From Rhizosphaericola mali (GTDB lineage Bacteria; Bacteroidota; Bacteroidia; Chitinophagales; Chitinophagaceae), in NCBI RefSeq assembly GCF_004337365.2, contig NZ_CP044016.1, positions 4,607,109 to 4,671,108 of the forward strand: a stretch of DNA of 64,000 bases, in the 5' to 3' direction. Below are positions 59,088 to 64,000 of this stretch, piece by piece. Numbering within the stretch: position 1 is the stretch's first letter; each line of letters starts with the position of its first letter. Below the pieces are notes generated by a model. It did no database searches and had not been told where the DNA came from. It saw only the letters and a program-made list of their open reading frames with translations. The position numbers and the translations under genes are program-made.

Positions 59088-60551
59088 GTGAGCTTATTAC
59101 AAGACATATTATATAAAGTGCATTTGGAACAAGTTATTGGCTCCACCAATATCGAAGTGACCAATGTGCAATTGGATTCTCGTAAAGTAGAATCTGGTGG
59201 TTTATTTGTTGCGATTAAAGGCGCTATTAGTGATGGGCATGATTTTATAGGTAAAGCAATTAGTTTGGGGGCTACTTCTATCGTTTGTGAAGATATGCCT
59301 GCGGAAATAAAAGAGAATGTAACCTATGTGCAAGTGAAAAATTCTCATGAAGCATTAGGATATATTGCTAATAATTTTTACGATAATCCTTCTCAAAAAA
59401 TAAAATTAGTTGGCGTAACTGGTACCAATGGAAAGACCACTATTGCGACTTTACTATACAAATTATTTACAGGACTTAACTATAAATGTGGTCTCGTAAG
59501 TACGGTACAAAATATTATCGGAACAAAAGCATTGGCTGCAGAACGCACTACGCCGGATGCCGTGAGTCTTTGCGCTTTGATCAAACAAATGGTGGACGAA
59601 GGTTGCCAATATGTTTTCATGGAAAGTAGTAGTATCGCTATTGATCAAGATAGGATTACAGGTTTGGATTTTGATGGTGCATTGTTCAGTAATTTGACAT
59701 TAGATCATTTGGATTATCATAAAACTTTTGATAATTATCTAAAAGCAAAAAAGAAATTTTTTGATGAATTGCCTGCACATGCATTTGCTATTACCAATAT
59801 TGATGATAAGAATGGCGGCGTGATGTTGCAAAATACGGTAGCCAAAAAATATACCTATAGTTTAAAAACATTAGCTGATTTCAAAGGTAGAATTTTAGAA
59901 AATTCGCTTACGGGATTGGAGATGCTGATCAATGAAACGGAAGTGCATTTTAGATTAATAGGAGAGTTCAACGCTTATAATTTACTTGCCGTATATGGCG
60001 CAGCGGTTTGCTTAGGCGAACCAAAAGATGAAGTTTTACGTGTTTTGAGTATGCTTTCCGGTGCAGAAGGTCGTTTTGATTATCATGTAAGTAGTAGTAA
60101 AATAATTTCCATAGTGGATTATGCGCATACGCCAGATGCCTTAGAAAATGTATTAAGCACGATCAAGAAGTTAAGGAAAGGAAGTGAAAAAGTAATTACA
60201 GTTGTAGGATGTGGCGGAGACAGAGATCATTCCAAAAGACCAATCATGGCGCAGGATGCCGCAAATCAAAGTGATCAAGTGATCTTGACAAGTGACAATC
60301 CTAGAAGCGAAAATCCTTATACGATTTTAAAAGAAATGGAAGCTGGTTTGAATAGTGCAGGAAAAAGAAAAACAATAACTATAGAAGATCGAAAAGAAGC
60401 AATTAAAGCGGCAGTAAAATTTGCCAATCCTGGAGATATTATTTTAGTGGCAGGGAAAGGGCACGAAAAATATCAAGAAATAAATGGTGTAAAGCATCAT
60501 TTTGATGATAAAGAAGTTTTAAAAGAAATGTTTGAATTGCTAGAAAAATAA
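59088..60551 (+). CDS. murE: UDP-MurNAc-tripeptide (meso-DAP) synthetase
   Basis: A 487-residue cytosolic Mur ligase adding the third residue of the stem peptide. GTG start at 59088. The ATP loop is GVTGTNGKTTIATLL, the carbamylated-Lys region follows, and the substrate-specific motif TSDNPRSENP (DNPR) indicates meso-diaminopimelate. GKGHEKYQ is near the C terminus. It starts 9 nt after ftsI. murF is not in the cluster. Confidence 0.95.
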   Translation: MSLLQDILYKVHLEQVIGSTNIEVTNVQLDSRKVESGGLFVAIKGAISDGHDFIGKAISLGATSIVCEDMPAEIKENVTYVQVKNSHEALGYIANNFYDNPSQKIKLVGVTGTNGKTTIATLLYKLFTGLNYKCGLVSTVQNIIGTKALAAERTTPDAVSLCALIKQMVDEGCQYVFMESSSIAIDQDRITGLDFDGALFSNLTLDHLDYHKTFDNYLKAKKKFFDELPAHAFAITNIDDKNGGVMLQNTVAKKYTYSLKTLADFKGRILENSLTGLEMLINETEVHFRLIGEFNAYNLLAVYGAAVCLGEPKDEVLRVLSMLSGAEGRFDYHVSSSKIISIVDYAHTPDALENVLSTIKKLRKGSEKVITVVGCGGDRDHSKRPIMAQDAANQSDQVILTSDNPRSENPYTILKEMEAGLNSAGKRKTITIEDRKEAIKAAVKFANPGDIILVAGKGHEKYQEINGVKHHFDDKEVLKEMFELLEK

Positions 60552-60563
60552 AGCACACGAATT

Positions 60564-61871
60564 ATGTTATACTCCTTATTTAATTGGTTAAAACAAGAAT
60601 TTCACTTGAGTGGAGCTGGAATATTTCAGTTCATCACTTTTCGTGCGGCTATGGCAATTATTTTGTCCTTGTTGATTGCAACGATTTATGGGAAAAGAGT
60701 GATCAATCTCTTACGTAAAAAGCAAATTGGGGAATCTGTACGTGACCTTGGATTAGCTGGAGAAGCAACTAAGAAAGGTACGCCGACTATGGGAGGTTTA
60801 ATTATCTTATTGTCAATCATTATCCCGACTTTATTATTTGCAGATTTGCATAAAGTGTATATACGCTTAATGTTATTATGTACGGTTTGGCTAGGCTTTA
60901 TGGGCTTTTTAGATGATTATTTAAAAATCAAAGCACGTCAAAAAGCACTTGCAAAAGGTGAAACATATAAGAAGAAAGATAGTGATGGTCTTGCTGGTAA
61001 AGCTAAAATTATAGGACAGGTTGGGTTGGGTATTATCATCGGAGCGACTTTGTATTTTAATCAAAATGTTACCATGGAAAGAGAAATCAATCCGACAAAC
61101 ATTAATAAAACAGTTTCTCCTGTAGTTGAGAAAAAATTGGATGAGATTACGCATAATGTGAGTGGAGTTGAAAAGCGCTACGTGAAAGTAAAAACGCCGA
61201 TCACGACGATTCCATTTGTAAAAAATCATGAGTTTAATTATAGTAAATTAATTAGTTGGATTGGTCCTGGAGCAGAAAAATATACCTGGATTGTCTATAT
61301 ATTAGTGGTGACTTTTATAATTACTGCAGTTTCTAATGGAGCAAATTTGACGGATGGTTTGGATGGACTTGCAGGAGGTGTTAGTGCGATTATTGGCGCC
61401 GGATTGGGGGTATTTATTTACTTGAGTGGTAACTATGTATTGGCGGATTATTTGAATATAATGTATATTCCTAACATAGGTGAATTATCTGTATTTATAG
61501 GTGCATTTGTAGGTGGTTGTATTGGATTTCTTTGGTACAATGCGTATCCTGCACAGATTTTCATGGGAGACACTGGCAGCTTGGCGTTGGGTGGTATTAT
61601 TGCGTCTTTAGCTATTATAGTTAGAAAAGAATTATTGATACCAATATTTTGTTGCATTTTCTTGGTAGAAAATTTAAGTGTAATTATTCAGGTAAGTTAT
61701 TTCAAATACACGAAGAAAAAATATGGAGAAGGTAAACGCTTATTGCTAATGAGTCCGTTGCATCACCATTACCAGAAGAAGGGTTTTCATGAAAATAAAA
61801 TAGCAATTCGTTTTTGGATTATAACATTAATTAGTGTGGTTTTATCTATTGCAACTTTAAAAATTAGATAA
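60564..61871 (+). CDS. mraY: Phospho-N-acetylmuramoyl-pentapeptide transferase
   Basis: A 435-residue membrane enzyme forming lipid I. Ten-helix layout with the catalytic DDYLKIK (two Asp), [12 protein letters not shown] and [12 protein letters not shown] motifs, and a [13 protein letters not shown] loop near the N terminus. It is about 75 residues longer than E. coli MraY, the excess lying at about residues 165-240 ([14 protein letters not shown] extra loop), likely periplasmic. Its last base overlaps the murD start. Confidence 0.95.
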   Translation: MLYSLFNWLKQEFHLSGAGIFQFITFRAAMAIILSLLIATIYGKRVINLLRKKQIGESVRDLGLAGEATKKGTPTMGGLIILLSIIIPTLLFADLHKVYIRLMLLCTVWLGFMGFLDDYLKIKARQKALAKGETYKKKDSDGLAGKAKIIGQVGLGIIIGATLYFNQNVTMEREINPTNINKTVSPVVEKKLDEITHNVSGVEKRYVKVKTPITTIPFVKNHEFNYSKLISWIGPGAEKYTWIVYILVVTFIITAVSNGANLTDGLDGLAGGVSAIIGAGLGVFIYLSGNYVLADYLNIMYIPNIGELSVFIGAFVGGCIGFLWYNAYPAQIFMGDTGSLALGGIIASLAIIVRKELLIPIFCCIFLVENLSVIIQVSYFKYTKKKYGEGKRLLLMSPLHHHYQKKGFHENKIAIRFWIITLISVVLSIATLKIR

Positions 61872-63238
61872 TGCAAAAAGATGCAAACGTTTCAAATAAA
61901 AAAATAGTAATTCTTGGCGCTGGGGAGAGCGGTGTCGGTGCGGCTATTTTGGCAAAAGAAGTAGGATACAAAGCCATTTTTGTATCGGACTCAGGAAAAA
62001 TTTCTGATAAATACAGAAAGAAATTAGATGCGCATCAAATAGAATTTGAATCTGGTGGACATACAGAATCCAAAATTTTGGATGCCGATGAGATGATGAA
62101 AAGTCCAGGTATTCCAGAGGAGAATTTTTTAGTAGTAAAAATAAGAGCGAATAATATCCCTGTTATCAGTGAGATAGAATTTGCCTATAGATATAAAGGA
62201 GATAGTAAGATTGTGGGGATTACAGGAAGTAATGGAAAGACTACAACGACATCTTTGATTTACAGAATGTTTGAATTGGCAGGTTTGGATGTTGCATTGG
62301 TTGGAAATATTGGATTTTCTATAGCTGAGCAAGTTGCATTAACTCCAAAAGAATATTATGTTGCGGAAATAAGTTCTTTTCAACTAGATGATATCGTTAC
62401 GTTTCGACCGGATGTTGCTTTGTTACTGAATATAACGCCCGATCATTTGGATAGATACGATCATAAGTTTGAAAACTATGTTGAAGCAAAATTCAAAATC
62501 GCGGAAAATCAAATTGCCACAGATTATTTTGTTTACAATGAAGATGATCCTGTAATTACAGAGCGATTAAAAACATTCCCATTAAAATCAATCCCACTAC
62601 CCTTTAGCATGAACAAAGAAATTAAAAAAGGTGCTTTTATAAAAGACGATCAAATGACATTGAATTCAACTAGCGAAAACGTGAGCATGAGCATTTATGA
62701 ATTTGCTCTTAAAGGTAAACACAATCAGTACAACACTATGGCTGCGGGTATAGCTTCTCAAGTAATGGGAATAAGAAAGGAAAAAATTAGAGATGCTATC
62801 AAGACGTTTAATAGTCTAGAGCACAGAATGGAACCTGTAGCTACCGTGCGTGGAGTTGAATTTATTAATGATAGTAAGGCCACTAATTTGAATAGTGTGT
62901 GGTTTGCTTTAGAAAGTATGCAACAACCTACCATTTTAATTTTGGGTGGTATTGATAAGGGAAATGACTATTCTTTGTTATTGGATGATGTAAAAGCGAA
63001 AGTGAAAGCAATAGTTTGCTTAGGATTAGATAATAGTAAAATTCATGCAGCTTTTGACGGACAAGTTCCCAATGAAATTATTGATACTGATAATATGATT
63101 GATTGTGTAAATAAAGCATTTGCACTTGCTGAAAGTGGTGATGCTGTTTTGTTGAGCCCAGCATGTTCAAGTTTCGATTTATTCAAAAGTTATGAAGATC
63201 GCGGTACACAATTTAAAGATGCGGTTAAGTTATTATAA
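61871..63238 (+). CDS. murD: UDP-MurNAc-L-alanine:D-glutamate ligase
   Basis: A 455-residue cytosolic Mur ligase adding D-glutamate. An N-terminal Rossmann domain (VILGAGESGVGAAIL) precedes the ATP loop GITGSNGKTTTTSL; HRMEPVATVRGVEFINDSKATN and GGIDKGNDY are the C-terminal-domain markers. Start overlaps mraY by one base (TAATG). Confidence 0.95.
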   Translation: MQKDANVSNKKIVILGAGESGVGAAILAKEVGYKAIFVSDSGKISDKYRKKLDAHQIEFESGGHTESKILDADEMMKSPGIPEENFLVVKIRANNIPVISEIEFAYRYKGDSKIVGITGSNGKTTTTSLIYRMFELAGLDVALVGNIGFSIAEQVALTPKEYYVAEISSFQLDDIVTFRPDVALLLNITPDHLDRYDHKFENYVEAKFKIAENQIATDYFVYNEDDPVITERLKTFPLKSIPLPFSMNKEIKKGAFIKDDQMTLNSTSENVSMSIYEFALKGKHNQYNTMAAGIASQVMGIRKEKIRDAIKTFNSLEHRMEPVATVRGVEFINDSKATNLNSVWFALESMQQPTILILGGIDKGNDYSLLLDDVKAKVKAIVCLGLDNSKIHAAFDGQVPNEIIDTDNMIDCVNKAFALAESGDAVLLSPACSSFDLFKSYEDRGTQFKDAVKLL

Positions 63239-63252
63239 GTAATTATAGAACA

Positions 63253-64000
63253 TTGATAGATAAAATTAAAATAGAAAAACCATTCCAATATTTGTTCACT
63301 AGAACGAAAGGGGATAAGTATATCTGGGGCTCTGTATTACTATTGGTACTTGCATCACTTTTAGTAGTATATAGTGCAACAGGATCATTGGCCTATAAGA
63401 TGAATCATGGACATACGGAGGTTTATTTATTTAAGCAATTGATGTTCATACTAGCGGGTCTATTTGTTATTTACTTATTACATAGAATTAACTATACTTT
63501 GTTCTCCAGGATTGCGCAGATTTTATATTTGATTTCCTTGCCTTTATTAGCATATACCTTGTTTTTCGGGGCGGAAATTAATGACGGTAGTCGTTGGATC
63601 AAAGTGCCCATAATTCACTTAACTATTCAGACGAGTGACTTTGCGAAGCTTGCTTTGTTTATGTATATATCTAGGCAATTAAGTAAAAAGCAAAGTGTAA
63701 TTAAGGATTTTAAAAAAGGATTTTTGCCTTTAATAATTCCGATTTGTTTGACTTGTGTATTAATTATGCCAGCCAACTTATCCAATGCGTTATTGACAGG
63801 GGCGATTTCTTTAGTTCTTTTATTTATAGGAAGGGTTAATTTAAAATATATTTTCAGTTTCATAGGTATTGTAGCTATTCCTATAGTGATTTTGATTTCT
63901 ATCGCAATAGCGACACATAAAGATGTTGATAAAGACAACTTAAATGATCCTACAACATCTTCCGTTTCTAGTTCGGGTGGTGTGTTTAAGCGTTTGGGTA
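63253..64000 (+). CDS. ftsW: FtsW, lipid II polymerase (partial, truncated by window end)
   Basis: The first about 249 residues of a SEDS-family membrane protein, the glycosyltransferase partner of FtsI. The frame continues to the window edge. A TTG at 63253 is taken as start because no ATG occurs before the first helix; TTG at 63292 is an alternative. Family features are LLVVYSATGSLAY in helix 1, NDGSRWIKVP, and TIQTSDFAKLALFMYISRQL with the conserved P/SEFAK-like segment. It follows murD by 14 nt as expected for a dcw cluster. Confidence 0.88.
   Translation, partial: MIDKIKIEKPFQYLFTRTKGDKYIWGSVLLLVLASLLVVYSATGSLAYKMNHGHTEVYLFKQLMFILAGLFVIYLLHRINYTLFSRIAQILYLISLPLLAYTLFFGAEINDGSRWIKVPIIHLTIQTSDFAKLALFMYISRQLSKKQSVIKDFKKGFLPLIIPICLTCVLIMPANLSNALLTGAISLVLLFIGRVNLKYIFSFIGIVAIPIVILISIAIATHKDVDKDNLNDPTTSSVSSSGGVFKRLG

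Noticed and set aside
1..64000. CRISPR arrays, tRNA/rRNA genes, insertion sequences or phage genes
   Set aside because: No regularly spaced repeats, cloverleaf-like sequences, transposase or phage motifs were seen in any gap or frame.

Overview
The window looks like chromosomal core DNA of a low-GC member of the Bacteroidota, most likely a Chitinophagaceae-type organism (this family-level guess is inference). The supporting signs are promoters of the TTG-N19-TAnnTTTG type instead of -35/-10 boxes, a HYC_CC_PP protein, a PASTA-bearing FtsI, a MurE with the DNPR motif of meso-diaminopimelate enzymes, very short leaders and many Sec/lipoprotein genes of Bacteroidota type. I saw no rRNA, tRNA, CRISPR array, insertion sequence or prophage.

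Region 1 (1-9.6 kb, all minus strand) is about metal and redox at the envelope. A copper operon holds a P1B copper ATPase, a small HMA chaperone, a HYC_CC_PP protein and a multicopper oxidase with an extra C-terminal barrel-like domain. Next to it is a compact flavin/iron-sulfur cluster: a small membrane protein, an ApbE-type flavin transferase, RnfC, RnfD and a lipoprotein nitroreductase. The rest of a classical Rnf complex is absent, which makes this the most unusual module here.

Region 2 (9.8-21.5 kb) is mostly housekeeping: sugar porter, acyltransferase, uracil-DNA glycosylase, pyrB, coaD, an AraC regulator, a 2-hydroxyacid dehydrogenase, a sugar nucleotidyltransferase, glyA, two small unknown proteins, a thioesterase, a GbsR-type regulator that may be translated from a leaderless mRNA, a frameshifted lipoprotein gene and a small membrane protein.

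Region 3 (21.5-27.2 kb, minus strand) is an assimilatory sulfate operon, cysH-cysD-cysN-DUF4177-cobA, ending in a fused precorrin-2 dehydrogenase/TSUP transporter. It makes sulfite and the siroheme that sulfite reductase needs; the reductase itself is not in the window.

Region 4 (27.2-53.3 kb) mixes a LytS/LytTR two-component pair with fRMsr, an Omp85-like protein/barrel/MprF-like run, an M14 peptidase, a low-molecular-weight phosphatase with hisS, an Xaa-Pro aminopeptidase, a phosphoesterase with a di-heme peroxidase, peptide deformylase, several exported or membrane unknowns, a Crp/Fnr regulator with a palindrome beside it, and an MFS/ArsR pair sharing operator-like repeats.

Region 5 (53.4-64 kb) has rnhA and purC on the minus strand, then the division and cell wall (dcw) cluster on the plus strand: mraZ-rsmH-ftsL-ftsI-murE-mraY-murD-ftsW (cut by the window end). 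The purC-mraZ gap carries four consensus DnaA boxes and a 10-bp-periodic MraZ-box array. Convergent genes are separated by tight perfect hairpins that contain both stop codons.
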